In this document: positions 18,197 through 26,723 of the stretch, one piece after another
Position numbering within the stretch: the first letter of the stretch is position 1
Layout of the letters: each line of letters starts with the position of its first letter
IMG/VR virus record: IMGVR_UViG_3300026512_000048
Span: 1 to 31,064 of that record
Reading direction: 5' to 3' (one strand)
From: a virus
DNA: 31,064 nt
Notes under the pieces: model-generated
Seen by the model: only the letters and a program-made list of their open reading frames with translations
Databases searched by the model: none
What the model was told of the DNA's origin: nothing
Made by a program: the position numbers and the translations under genes

Positions 18197-19114
18197 ATGC
18201 AGGGATTGGTAAATCTGAAAAGTTGGGGTGGTGGTCAAGATGACCTCTATGAGAAAATAGCAAAGTTAGGTGCTGTAGATACACCTTTTTTTAGTGCTAT
18301 AAATAAGTATATGCCTAGTAGAAAGGCTGAGAGATGGAAAGGTCATAGTTGGAGATATGAAGATATGCCAACTGGTAAATCTAGTGCTGGTTTTCTTGGT
18401 GGTTCTGCACCAGCTGAGGCTGAGAGCTGGGGCTATAGTAATTCTCTTAATCATTATGAAATTTTTAAAGATACTTATGGGATTGAGGGAAGCATGGAAG
18501 ATGCTCAAAATGTTGAGGGTAAAGCTGAGTTAGCAAGACAAAAAACAATGGCAGCTATAAATCATAGACTTACTATAGAGCGTTCACTTTTCGCACTTGA
18601 TCAAGCACCTGTTCAAGAGGACAAAGCTAATGATGTAGCTGGTCGTATGGGTTCACTTGATCATTGGTGTGTTACAGAGAACACAATCGATGCAGATGAC
18701 AATATTATGAGTGACACTTTACTTAGAAATTTTGCAAAAATAGGTGGTACTGATAAGGGTATGCCTGTTACTCATATCTATGTTAATGATTTGGTTAAAG
18801 ACCAGATTGATGATTTGTTTAAAGCACAAGTTCGTCGTGGTGCTGGTGGTAAGGTTGTTGAGTTCCCTAACTATACTGAGGTTAAAAATCTTGCTTATAG
18901 TCCAAATATAAAGATTGTTTACTCTCGTTTTATTGAGCAGGGTTTAATGTTTGGTGTAAATATGCCATCACTTGCATTTGTTTACCAAAGACTAACAAAA
19001 GATGAAGAGTTAGGAAGAGTTAAAGATGCTGTTGAAAAAGAGATAATTACGGAAGCTACTTTAAGAGTTAATAACCCTTTTGCTGTTTGTAAGATGGAAA
19101 ACATAAAAGTTTAA
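18197..19114 (+). CDS. Major capsid protein, SU10 type
   Basis: 305 residues, ribosome site AAGGAGAG. The opening (GGGQDDLYEKIAKLGAVDTP then FFSAINKYMPS), an N-terminal loop with AESWGYSNSLNHYEIFKDTY, and a spine-helix region ELARQKTMAAINHRLTIERS match the SU10/DUF5309 major capsid family of HK97 fold. The C-terminal half has VNDLVKDQIDDLF, KIVYSRFIEQGLMFGVN and LRVNNPFAVCKME. It forms the icosahedral shell. No prohead protease gene is seen nearby, in line with capsids of this family that mature without one. Confidence 0.88.
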   Translation: MQGLVNLKSWGGGQDDLYEKIAKLGAVDTPFFSAINKYMPSRKAERWKGHSWRYEDMPTGKSSAGFLGGSAPAEAESWGYSNSLNHYEIFKDTYGIEGSMEDAQNVEGKAELARQKTMAAINHRLTIERSLFALDQAPVQEDKANDVAGRMGSLDHWCVTENTIDADDNIMSDTLLRNFAKIGGTDKGMPVTHIYVNDLVKDQIDDLFKAQVRRGAGGKVVEFPNYTEVKNLAYSPNIKIVYSRFIEQGLMFGVNMPSLAFVYQRLTKDEELGRVKDAVEKEIITEATLRVNNPFAVCKMENIKV

Positions 19115-19116
19115 CT

Positions 19117-19512
19117 ATGACTTATGGCACTTTTAAAACACATCTAAATGCTTTACTCTTGAGTGATAGAACTAAGGGTGATGATGCGTTGCTTTTACCT
19201 TTGTTGCGACAAGCACTTAATGCAGTTGCAATAGAATGTTTTGCTTTGAGTTTAGTTAGTGATGATAGTGCAGATGATATTTTAATAGCTTTAAACAAAG
19301 AGGGGCAATTTATAAGAGTGCCTCTCTTACCTGAAAATGATGATGATTTTATAGATATAGATGAATCTTTATGTTTAGCTGTTGTTAATGTTGTTGCTAG
19401 TTATATAGCTAAAGACAAAAGTGTTATGGTTAAGTGTTTAGCACGAGCAAATGAGTTTATGCATAATTATCGTTGGACTTTATATCGTGCCATGGAGAGT
19501 GATGATGTATAG
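19117..19512 (+). CDS. Head-completion/adaptor-like protein, putative
   Basis: 131 residues, starting 2 nt after the capsid stop. Mainly helical, with LRQALNAVAIECFALSLVSD and a C-terminal helical segment AVVNVVASYIAKDKSVMVKC. Size, helical content and position right after the capsid gene fit a head-tail adaptor of podovirus/siphovirus type; no family motif is firm. Confidence 0.55.
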   Translation: MTYGTFKTHLNALLLSDRTKGDDALLLPLLRQALNAVAIECFALSLVSDDSADDILIALNKEGQFIRVPLLPENDDDFIDIDESLCLAVVNVVASYIAKDKSVMVKCLARANEFMHNYRWTLYRAMESDDV

Positions 19513-19960
19513 AAATGAGAATATAGACAAAATGCTTAAAGTGCATGGTTTTAAAAAACCATATTGTGCCACTAATGCTATTGGTGGTGCAAGTTATGAT
19601 TTTGATGTAGATTTTATACTCATTTTAGATAGGTATTTAGCTGGTGAAGTTTTTGAGATAAGTAGGTCACACCAGCAGTTTATAAATGGTTATCTAAAGT
19701 GGGCTGATGAAGATGGTAATAACAATTTAGCATTTAAAAATCTTGATAGTTTACTTTTTGGAGTTGTTGAGAGTTTAGATCCTAATTCACAAGCTGTTGA
19801 TGAGATATTTAAAGAGGTTGATTTTAAAGCTGAGGCTATTAGTATTGTTGAAGCACTTGGTTCTTTAGAGAAGTTGAAATCAGATACTCAGAGCATAGTT
19901 GATGATGGTGTCGCATTAGCTATAGAAAAAGCTAAGAAAACGGCACTTATTTTAAGTTAG
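19505..19960 (+). CDS. Virion-associated protein, unknown
   Basis: 151 residues from the ATG at 19505 (or 19502) behind GGAGAG; it overlaps the upstream gene by 8 nt, so the earlier in-frame ATG at 19451 is rejected. The C-terminal half is helical and acidic (IVEALGSLEKLKSDTQSIVD, then GVALAIEKAKKTA). It may be a tail or head-tail joining component. Family unknown. Confidence 0.55.
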   Translation: MYRNENIDKMLKVHGFKKPYCATNAIGGASYDFDVDFILILDRYLAGEVFEISRSHQQFINGYLKWADEDGNNNLAFKNLDSLLFGVVESLDPNSQAVDEIFKEVDFKAEAISIVEALGSLEKLKSDTQSIVDDGVALAIEKAKKTALILS

Positions 19961-19971
19961 GGGTCAAAAAG

Positions 19972-21759
19972 ATGTCAAAAAAAAGTTTTGTTTCAATGGT
20001 TGTGGATATAGCTAATGTTAAGTATCCAAATATGTTAGAGATATATAAGAAGCTTACAGGTGAAGAGTTTAGTGCTGGTGGTAGTGTTGTTGTTGATAAG
20101 CCTAGTGGGTGTATGGGTGATTGTGATGATAATATTGTTGATGATGTTGATGATGTTGTGGAGGTTGATTATTTTGATGGTATCAATGTTGATTATAGGG
20201 ATAAGGTTTTACCAAATGGTTATGGTGTAGTTTATGACCCAGCTAGTATAAAAACGGTTGCAGTTCAAGAGAGTTATCTTGTTAGTGCCATAGTCACGCA
20301 TAAAGAGAGTGGTGATACACATAGGTATGATTTTGTGGAAACAGCTTACCCAGTAGTTCAAACACATGACAAGTATGGTCGTGAGTTTTATGATATGTCT
20401 GATGTTAGTGATAGTGAGTGTAAGACTATAAAGCTTCGTGAAAACAAGAGGTTTGTAAAGCCAAAAGATGATGATGAAGATGTTATGGTTATGTCAGCTT
20501 ATCAAGAGGTTTTAGGTCGTGCTTATGTTGGTAGTGAGGGTTTAGAGTATTGGGTCCAAGAGTTAAAATCTAAGGGTTGGGATGATGATACTTTAAAACT
20601 TGCTATAGCTAATGCTTCACTAGAAGATAATTTATGTGTACTTGCATCATCTAAAGCTAGGGATTGGCTAGAAGTAAATTACCCTAACTTTTCAAAAGAG
20701 GTTAGTGTTACAAGTAGGGTTAAATACTTTTTACCTGATGGTTACAGCATCACTTTTGAACCAGCTGATGTAAAAAGAGAATACGAACTAAGTAGTTATG
20801 TTGTTAATGCTACTGTTGTAAATAATTCTAATGGTGAAAAGAAATTATATACATTTAATGAAGCTTCTATAGTTATAGATGTTTTTGATGGTGTAGATGT
20901 TTTTAACAGAACCAACACACCTAGTGATGCAGTTTATGATGTTGAGTTTGCTCCAGCTGATAAAAAGAGTAGAACTATTGACACACAAGTTTATGATGTT
21001 AAAGCTAAGGTTACTCATAAGTTGAGTGGTAAGAGCAAGGTGTTTACTTTTAGTGAAACTATACAAGCAAAAGAGGCTGAATATAGTGCTGATGGTAGGT
21101 TTAAGTTGTATTTTGATGAGGAGTTACCATCTGATGATGAGTGTATAAAAGCACAAGGGTTATCAGGTGGTTATATCAGAATTGATACTACTGATACTAC
21201 TCAAAAGATGGTAGCTAAAGCATATAAAGATGTTCTAGGTCGTGAGTATATAGGTAGTGCAGGTTTTGCATACTGGTATGATGAAACTATTAGGGTTGGA
21301 TATACACAAGCAGTTTTAAATGAAACTATTGCATTTGGTGCATTGGGTCATGGTGGTTGTTCTGTTATGGTTGCAAAAGCAAAAAATTATCTAAAAAGTG
21401 TTGGTTTTAGCATAGATAATACAGGTGTTTATAAGGATGAAACTAACTATGTAAAAATAGCAAATGCTTGGAGTGAAAGAGTTATCGATAGAGCTTCATA
21501 TACAGAAAATTATACAGAAAATTGTGTTATGAGATGTTACTGGTGGGCTGGTGGAGTTAGTGAATGGTCTGGTTGTGGTCAGTCACATACGGACACTTGG
21601 GGTGATGCTACAAAGACTAATTATCAGGGTGAGTGTCCAGATAGTCCTAAAACAGTTAAAGTTAGTAAAACTAGAACTATACCAGCAACATATAAAACTA
21701 TAAATCATGCAGCTGTTTATGAGTGGCAAACTTCTAAAAAATATAGTTATAGGTTTTAA
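19972..21759 (+). CDS. Multi-domain tail/adhesin protein with DUF4214 domains
   Basis: 595 residues. Three related beta-rich repeats (about 78-130, 252-305, 310-365), each with a YDVEFxPAD-like strand, a stretch like VKAKVTHKLSGKSKVFTFSE and a following acidic turn, suggest Ig-like domains. Two DUF4214-type segments, AYQEVLGRAYVGSEGLEYW (about 176) and AYKDVLGREYIGSAGFAYW (about 415), lie between and after them. The C-terminus (about 500-595) is rich in Trp, Cys and Tyr (CVMRCYWWAGGVSEWSGCG). DUF4214 occurs in bacterial surface and S-layer-associated proteins; here it may bind the host envelope. Probably a large tail or appendage protein. Confidence 0.65.
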   Translation: MSKKSFVSMVVDIANVKYPNMLEIYKKLTGEEFSAGGSVVVDKPSGCMGDCDDNIVDDVDDVVEVDYFDGINVDYRDKVLPNGYGVVYDPASIKTVAVQESYLVSAIVTHKESGDTHRYDFVETAYPVVQTHDKYGREFYDMSDVSDSECKTIKLRENKRFVKPKDDDEDVMVMSAYQEVLGRAYVGSEGLEYWVQELKSKGWDDDTLKLAIANASLEDNLCVLASSKARDWLEVNYPNFSKEVSVTSRVKYFLPDGYSITFEPADVKREYELSSYVVNATVVNNSNGEKKLYTFNEASIVIDVFDGVDVFNRTNTPSDAVYDVEFAPADKKSRTIDTQVYDVKAKVTHKLSGKSKVFTFSETIQAKEAEYSADGRFKLYFDEELPSDDECIKAQGLSGGYIRIDTTDTTQKMVAKAYKDVLGREYIGSAGFAYWYDETIRVGYTQAVLNETIAFGALGHGGCSVMVAKAKNYLKSVGFSIDNTGVYKDETNYVKIANAWSERVIDRASYTENYTENCVMRCYWWAGGVSEWSGCGQSHTDTWGDATKTNYQGECPDSPKTVKVSKTRTIPATYKTINHAAVYEWQTSKKYSYRF

Positions 21760-21761
21760 AG

Positions 21762-22025
21762 ATGTTAGATACTGTAACTAAGCTAGATACTGTAGGTAAA
21801 GAGGTTGCACTTGTTGGGATGATACTTTTTAATCAAACTACAGAGGTTGTTAATGTAGGTTTGTTTTTAAATAGGGTCGGAGTGAGAACACAGTTTGCAG
21901 AGGTTGAGATGCAACCAAAAGAGGATAGGTTTATATCTCATAAACTTTTTTTAAGAGATGGTAGTTTTGTTGAAGTTGATGGTGATGTGAATGTTCTTTA
22001 CTCGGTAAGCATTGATGATAAGTAG
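21762..22025 (+). CDS. Small tail-associated protein, unknown
   Basis: 87 residues, beta-rich (VALVGMILFNQTTEVVNVGL, then RFISHKLFLRDGSFVEVDGD). Starts 2 nt after the large tail gene and ends overlapping the next gene. It resembles the small beta-sandwich proteins often found between tail genes; no family recognised. Confidence 0.6.
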   Translation: MLDTVTKLDTVGKEVALVGMILFNQTTEVVNVGLFLNRVGVRTQFAEVEMQPKEDRFISHKLFLRDGSFVEVDGDVNVLYSVSIDDK

Positions 22026-22197
22026 TTTAAGAAGTGGAACTATAAGCACCTCTTTAAACTTGGTGGAAAAGCTAGTTATAAAGAATGATGTTGAGTTTAA
22101 AAAAGATTTGAGGGTTGATGGTGTTGTTAGCGATAAAAACACCATGACCTCAGAAGAGTATGAAAAGATAAAAAAGGAGATTTTATGCCAGAAATAA
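22015..22197 (+). CDS. Small tail-associated protein, unknown
   Basis: 60 residues from the ATG at 22015, overlapping the upstream gene by 11 nt; its 3' end overlaps the next gene by 13 nt. N-terminal half MISSLRSGTISTSLNLVEKL, C-terminal half charged (SDKNTMTSEEYEKIKKEILC). The tight overlaps on both sides support it as real. Weak ribosome site. Confidence 0.5.
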   Translation: MISSLRSGTISTSLNLVEKLVIKNDVEFKKDLRVDGVVSDKNTMTSEEYEKIKKEILCQK

Positions 22198-22490
22198 GTG
22201 ATAGTGAGGTTTTAAGAAGACTTTTTAAAGATATGAAAGAAGCTATAGCTACCTCTCAGGTAGAAACAATAAAGATTCTTAAAAGCGAGATACAAACATC
22301 TCAGAAAGAAACTCTTAGGGCTATAAAAGATGAACTTCGTGGTTATAGTGATAATCTTGAAGGTATAAAATCTGTTGTTGTTGATAATGGTACTAAAAAA
22401 GAGGAACTTGGCGAGATACTAAATACTTTAAATTCAAATATTTTAAATTTACAAAAGTTTTTACAGAGGTTTATTAAAGAGGATTCTTAG
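22185..22490 (+). CDS. Coiled-coil protein, unknown
   Basis: 101 residues, almost wholly helical with heptad-like spacing (VETIKILKSEIQTSQKETLR, then LNSNILNLQKFLQRF). Ribosome site AAGGAG. It could trimerise as a tail-fibre or spike stalk element. Part of the tail operon, before two larger fibre genes. Confidence 0.6.
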   Translation: MPEISDSEVLRRLFKDMKEAIATSQVETIKILKSEIQTSQKETLRAIKDELRGYSDNLEGIKSVVVDNGTKKEELGEILNTLNSNILNLQKFLQRFIKEDS

Positions 22491-22562
22491 AGATTATTTA
22501 GGTGATTTCTAAGGAGTTCTCCATATAGCTTGACGAAGCTAAAACAAACTAAGGAAAGATTT

Positions 22563-23462
22563 ATGGCTGAAGAGTTAAAGACATTATCTCAAGAAGAGAT
22601 AGATAGTAAAAAAGAGGCTCAGGCGATTCTTGAGGCTCAGAATGATGTCAAGATAGTAGAACTGGGTGAGAAGCCAGTATCTACAGAGGTAGCGATAACA
22701 AGCATAAAGATAGCTGACCCTAAAGAGGTTTCATTTGTTGGAGTTGATGGTACTGAGGAAGCTGACAGTTTAGATGCTTACAACAAACCAGCTGAAACTT
22801 TAGCTAAGAGTATCAATGAAAATACAGTTGGTTTTCAAAAAGATATACAAGAAACTTTTAACCAGTTTGGTAAAGAGGTTGTTAGTGCTAACTCAGAAAT
22901 CAGAAAAGATGCAAATGTTGGTTTAGCTAAACTTTACGATAATATCTTAGCACTTCAATCAGCACACAATGCACAAGAGAAAAAGTTTGCTGCACTAGAT
23001 GAAGTTTATCAGACAGATATTGATGTAAGTGAGAGAACTGCTAAAATCATTGAGATAAACAAAGAGTTTGCTGGTGTTAATACTGATTTTTTTGATAACT
23101 TTAAAGCTATTGTTGAGAGAATCAACAAAACTGAGGTTACTACAAATAGAAAGTTTGTGATAGATACAAGTAGTGGTACTGCTAACTTCAATCTAAGACT
23201 GAATGATTTGGGTGAGTTTTCAAGTGGTGATGATTATATAGCTAAGATAGAGAGTGTTAGTGCTAGAAATGTTGATGCATATATATCTAAGGTTGATGGT
23301 GATGGTTTTGACATAGAGCTTATCTCAAAGAGATTTATTCTTGAAAAAGCACACAATGCAGAGGTAGAGCCAGTTACTGTTGTTATCTCTATATCGCACA
23401 TGATTAAAGAGGCATTTGTTATAGGTGATGGTGTTGGTATAAATAAAGAGGTAACTAAATAA
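22563..23462 (+). CDS. Tail fibre-like protein with coiled coil
   Basis: 299 residues from the ATG at 22563 behind TAAGGAAAG; the ORF can be extended 11 codons upstream without a ribosome site. The first third is acidic and helical; residues about 85-185 are predicted coiled coil (LAKSINENTVGFQKDIQETF and following); the last 100 residues are beta-rich. It shares a TAATG stop/start junction with the next gene. Fits the shaft of a tail fibre or spike. Confidence 0.55.
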   Translation: MAEELKTLSQEEIDSKKEAQAILEAQNDVKIVELGEKPVSTEVAITSIKIADPKEVSFVGVDGTEEADSLDAYNKPAETLAKSINENTVGFQKDIQETFNQFGKEVVSANSEIRKDANVGLAKLYDNILALQSAHNAQEKKFAALDEVYQTDIDVSERTAKIIEINKEFAGVNTDFFDNFKAIVERINKTEVTTNRKFVIDTSSGTANFNLRLNDLGEFSSGDDYIAKIESVSARNVDAYISKVDGDGFDIELISKRFILEKAHNAEVEPVTVVISISHMIKEAFVIGDGVGINKEVTK

Positions 23463-24361
23463 TGCTTTTAGAAAAAATGCAAGAAGCCCAAGAGGGTTCA
23501 ACATTTAAAGATGCAACAACTGGTGAGATAAATATATCAGCAGTTGCAGCATCTGTTTTGGATGATATGGTTAAAGCTGGAAAGATGAGAAAATGGAAAG
23601 AGGGTGATTTAACAAAAGCATCTGTTCTTAATGCTCATAATAAGGTGTTTTTTGAGGAGATGCTTAAAGTAGCAGAGCAAAATGACAAGGTTGTTACTGA
23701 GAGTAAAAAGTTAATAGCAAAAGGTGAAGAAGCTGTTGATAAAGCTATATCTAGTATTGCTGTACCATCTGTAGAGTTTATGTTAAAAGATGAGGGCGAT
23801 ACTAATTTCTCTCAGTTAGAGTTTAATCTTGCTGATACTAATATTGAATTTAATGATGTTGATTATCTTGAAGTCGTTACAACTGGATTAAACTTTACAA
23901 ATAACTCATATATGTATATGTATGCATTAGATAGTTCTAAAAATGTTTTATCTGGCTATATGGGATATACACAACATAGACTTTATGGTTCAACAAGTAG
24001 AAATGCTGAAGCTTCGCATAACTCAAACAACAGTTATATTTGGTTTCCAACTCAAAGTGAGATTTGTGCTAAAGATTATGGATATTATGGTGGTGGTATG
24101 AACATGGAGATAAAAATACCTATTCGACCGATGAATCGTAATGGCTATAAAGGCAATGGTGTTATCTCTTATGTATGTAGTGGTTGGGATACATCTTGTT
24201 CTACTTATCCACAAAGACAGACAGGGCAATGGTCTAACTATTCTAATCAATCGGCTTGGCGTAAAAATATATACGGGATTAGATTATGGGGTAGTGGTAA
24301 TTTTTACAATGGAACTGTAAAAGTGGTTGTGCATTTTAAACCTAAGAAAGTAGGAGAGTGA
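23462..24361 (+). CDS. Putative receptor-binding tail fibre tip
   Basis: 299 residues. Helical N-terminus to about residue 105; then a beta-rich, aromatic C-terminal domain with many Tyr, Trp, Asn and Ser (NNSYMYMYALDSSKNVLSGY, YGYYGGGMNMEIKIPI, SGWDTSCSTYPQRQTGQW) ending NGTVKVVVHFKPKKVGE. Aromatic-rich terminal domains of this kind are common in receptor-binding proteins. The gene directly after it looks like a tail-fibre assembly chaperone, which supports the role. Confidence 0.6.
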   Translation: MLLEKMQEAQEGSTFKDATTGEINISAVAASVLDDMVKAGKMRKWKEGDLTKASVLNAHNKVFFEEMLKVAEQNDKVVTESKKLIAKGEEAVDKAISSIAVPSVEFMLKDEGDTNFSQLEFNLADTNIEFNDVDYLEVVTTGLNFTNNSYMYMYALDSSKNVLSGYMGYTQHRLYGSTSRNAEASHNSNNSYIWFPTQSEICAKDYGYYGGGMNMEIKIPIRPMNRNGYKGNGVISYVCSGWDTSCSTYPQRQTGQWSNYSNQSAWRKNIYGIRLWGSGNFYNGTVKVVVHFKPKKVGE

Positions 24362-24364
24362 TTT

Positions 24365-24670
24365 ATGTTTAAATCTTTAAATGGTAAGAAAGTTAAAATG
24401 AGTAGTCAAGAGATAGAGGAGTTAGATGAGTTTCAAGCTAATCTAACCACTACAGATAGTGTAAGTGAGTTTGAAACAAAACTAAATGCATTTAGATACC
24501 AAAGAGATGTTTTGTTATCTGAGAGTGATTGGACACAAACAGTTGATAGTCCTCTTAGTGTTTCAAAAAAGAAAAGTTGGGCTAAGTATCGTCAAGAGTT
24601 GAGAGATTTAACAAATAATATTGATGATGGTACAGATTTTGATGCTTTAGAATTTCCAGTTAAACCGTAA
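24365..24670 (+). CDS. Tail assembly chaperone (APC-type)
   Basis: 101 residues. The C-terminal segment RDVLLSESDWTQTVDSPLSV followed by KKKSWAKYRQELRDL is the hallmark of the phage tail assembly chaperone family Phage_tail_APC (R-x-LL-x-S/D-DWTQ, then W-x-YRxxLRDL). These small proteins help fold or mount tail fibres. It follows the putative receptor-binding protein by 3 nt. Confidence 0.8.
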   Translation: MFKSLNGKKVKMSSQEIEELDEFQANLTTTDSVSEFETKLNAFRYQRDVLLSESDWTQTVDSPLSVSKKKSWAKYRQELRDLTNNIDDGTDFDALEFPVKP

Positions 24671-24681
24671 GTTTTAAAGTG

Positions 24682-25032
24682 ATGAACAACTCTATGTTTG
24701 CATATTTATCTATTTCATTTGTTTTAGGTTCTGCTATAGCTTTAGTTACTAGAGCTTGGCATCTTCTTAACAATACTAAAAAGATAAAAAAAAATAAGCA
24801 GGGAAAAATCTGCTGGTGGTTTGAAGTTGCTTATGGTTTCGTTGGTTCTCTTATTGGTGGTTTTGTTGCAGTTATTGGTTTTTTGATAGCTGGGCATTTG
24901 GGTGTTGAAGACCAAATATATCAAGTAGCGATAGCTGGTAGTTTTGCAACTGCTGGTGGTGAGATATGGTTGCTTTTACAAAAAAAAGTGATAACAATGG
25001 CACAGAGGTTAGAAAAAAATGAAAAAAAATAA
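24682..25032 (+). CDS. Holin-like membrane protein, LydA type
   Basis: 116 residues from the ATG at 24682. Three hydrophobic segments: about 5-22 (FAYLSISFVLGSAIALVT), 51-72 (GSLIGGFVAVIGFLIAGHLG) and a weaker one at about 80-100 (VAIAGSFATAGGEIWLLLQ), with a basic loop KKIKKNKQGK and a charged C-terminus. The layout resembles LydA-type holins. Its 3' end overlaps the endolysin gene by 14 nt, so they form a lysis cassette. Confidence 0.7.
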   Translation: MNNSMFAYLSISFVLGSAIALVTRAWHLLNNTKKIKKNKQGKICWWFEVAYGFVGSLIGGFVAVIGFLIAGHLGVEDQIYQVAIAGSFATAGGEIWLLLQKKVITMAQRLEKNEKK

Positions 25033-25495
25033 CTTTGAGATAGTTATAGACAAAACACTATCGCATGAGGGTGGTTATGTTAATGACCCTGATGACGCAG
25101 GTGGTGAAACAAAGTTTGGGATAAGCAAGAGAGCTTATCCCAGCATAGATATAAAAAGTCTTACACGAGATGAAGCAAAGGCTATTTATAAGCATGATTA
25201 TTGGGATAGATGTCGGTGTGATGATATAGATAATATAAATGTTGCATCTTCTATATTTGACTTTGGTGTTAATGCTGGAGTTCGTATGAGTTGTAAACTA
25301 GCACAAGCTGTTAGTGGTGCTGTTGTTGATGGTGTGATAGGTAACAATAGTATAGCTTTAATAAACTCTCTTGATAGTGAGCTTTTTTTAAGTAAATTTG
25401 CACTTGCTAAGATAACGAGATATGCAGAGATATGCAAAAGAAACCCTAAAAACAGAAAGTTTTTTTATGGCTGGGTAAAGAGAGCTTTAGCATGA
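25019..25495 (+). CDS. Endolysin, GH108 family
   Basis: 158 residues. LSHEGGYVNDPDDAGGETKF at residues 14-33 is the GH108 signature, with E17 as the predicted catalytic acid; SLTRDEAKAIYKHDYWDRC and ASSIFDFGVNAGV follow, then a small peptidoglycan-binding-like C-terminus (VDGVIGNNSIALINSLD). GH108 enzymes cleave the peptidoglycan glycan chain. No signal peptide, so export depends on the neighbouring holins. It overlaps both neighbours. Confidence 0.9.
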   Translation: MKKNNFEIVIDKTLSHEGGYVNDPDDAGGETKFGISKRAYPSIDIKSLTRDEAKAIYKHDYWDRCRCDDIDNINVASSIFDFGVNAGVRMSCKLAQAVSGAVVDGVIGNNSIALINSLDSELFLSKFALAKITRYAEICKRNPKNRKFFYGWVKRALA

Positions 25496-25917
25496 TTGAT
25501 TTTTTAGGATTAGCTAAGGTTGTTGGTGATGTGGTTGATGAAGTTTATACATCTGATGAGGAGCGATTAGAAGCTAGTAATGAGTTAGCAAAGGCTAATA
25601 ATCTTCATAAGCTTGAAAGTAAGAAGTTAGATATAGAGCTACAAAAGAGTGAAGATATAGCCGTGACTACACGATGGCAGAGTGATTCAGTTGCTGGTGT
25701 TATCTCACGGACTGCACGACCTTTAACTCTTCATGCTATGAGTTTTTTACTTTTTGTTATGGTTTTTGGTGCTATGTTGAATTTTGTAGTGCCAGAGTCG
25801 TATGTGCTTCTTGTTCAAACTTTGGTGATGACTGTTTATGTTGCTTATTTTGGTTCTCGTGGTGCTGAGAAAGTTCACTCAATCAAAAAAGGTTCTGACA
25901 ATGGGAGTGCTGTTTAA
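25492..25917 (+). CDS. Holin of the 3TM gene-transfer-agent type
   Basis: 141 residues. A cytoplasmic charged helix (about 20-60) is followed by TRWQSDSVAGVISRTARPLT, two strong membrane segments (about 78-98 and 103-122) and YFGSRGAEKVHSIKK. The R-x-x-RPL before the first membrane helix and the YFG-R--EK after the last are features of GTA_holin_3TM. It overlaps the endolysin stop by 4 nt. With the LydA-like protein, this makes two membrane proteins around one endolysin; one may be an antiholin or regulate timing. Confidence 0.75.
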   Translation: MIDFLGLAKVVGDVVDEVYTSDEERLEASNELAKANNLHKLESKKLDIELQKSEDIAVTTRWQSDSVAGVISRTARPLTLHAMSFLLFVMVFGAMLNFVVPESYVLLVQTLVMTVYVAYFGSRGAEKVHSIKKGSDNGSAV

Positions 25918-26723
25918 TGGGTTCACATATACTTCATGATGATGAGAGGTTAAAAACCTCTCAATCTCTTCATGATGATGAGATTGTAAAAAAAGATGAT
26001 GAGATAGTGGAACTTAAAGCTTCTAATACAGCTTTAAGTAAAACCATACAAAACAAAGATAGTGAGTATGCAACTATACAAGATGAGCTAAGTGATGCAT
26101 ATAAAAATGTTGAAGATGTAGAAAAAGAGTTTGAAGAGTATAAAGCACAAATAGTTGCTTTGGAGCAGATAACACCTAAAGATTTTACAAAAAGATATAA
26201 AGCACTTTATGGTGAAATCGTTGATGGTACTAAAGATACAGCATTTTACAAAGAGATGATAAAAAATATTAACGATAGCTTTGCAAACTATACCATTACA
26301 GATGAGGAAAAGATACAGTTACTTACTAACTCTATGATAGGTATAGTGAATGGTGTTACTCAAAATGCTATGAGTACGGCTTTACAGGTGTTAGACAAAG
26401 AGATAAAAATATCTTTAGAGCTAAAAACTTTATGGGCTGAGAGTGATTTAAAAACTGCACAGATTAAGGTTCAAAAAAATCAAGCTAAAGTTATGTTGGC
26501 TGATGAAGTTTATAAAAAGACTCAAGAGAAGACACTAAGAGAGAGTGTGACTGACAATAGACTTATAAAATCTTTAGATTCACAATCTGAGATGATAGGT
26601 ACTATCGGTGCTGGTGGTTTAGTTCCTAGTGAAACTATGTTTAAAAACTTTTATAAGTTAAATAATCTACTTTTACTAAACTCAGATATAAACCTAAGTG
26701 AAGATGTATCGGTGAGTAAATAA
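25917..26723 (+). CDS. Coiled-coil protein after the lysis genes, unknown
   Basis: 268 residues. Residues about 8-75 are a strong coiled coil with a repeated HDDE element (SHILHDDERLKTSQSLHDDE) and heptads to VEKEFEEYKAQIVAL. The centre and C-terminus are helical, ending LNSDINLSEDVSVSK. No membrane segment. It starts on the last base of the holin gene and stops with the next start, within the block of putative ejection proteins. Possibly an internal virion protein. Confidence 0.6.
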   Translation: MGSHILHDDERLKTSQSLHDDEIVKKDDEIVELKASNTALSKTIQNKDSEYATIQDELSDAYKNVEDVEKEFEEYKAQIVALEQITPKDFTKRYKALYGEIVDGTKDTAFYKEMIKNINDSFANYTITDEEKIQLLTNSMIGIVNGVTQNAMSTALQVLDKEIKISLELKTLWAESDLKTAQIKVQKNQAKVMLADEVYKKTQEKTLRESVTDNRLIKSLDSQSEMIGTIGAGGLVPSETMFKNFYKLNNLLLLNSDINLSEDVSVSK

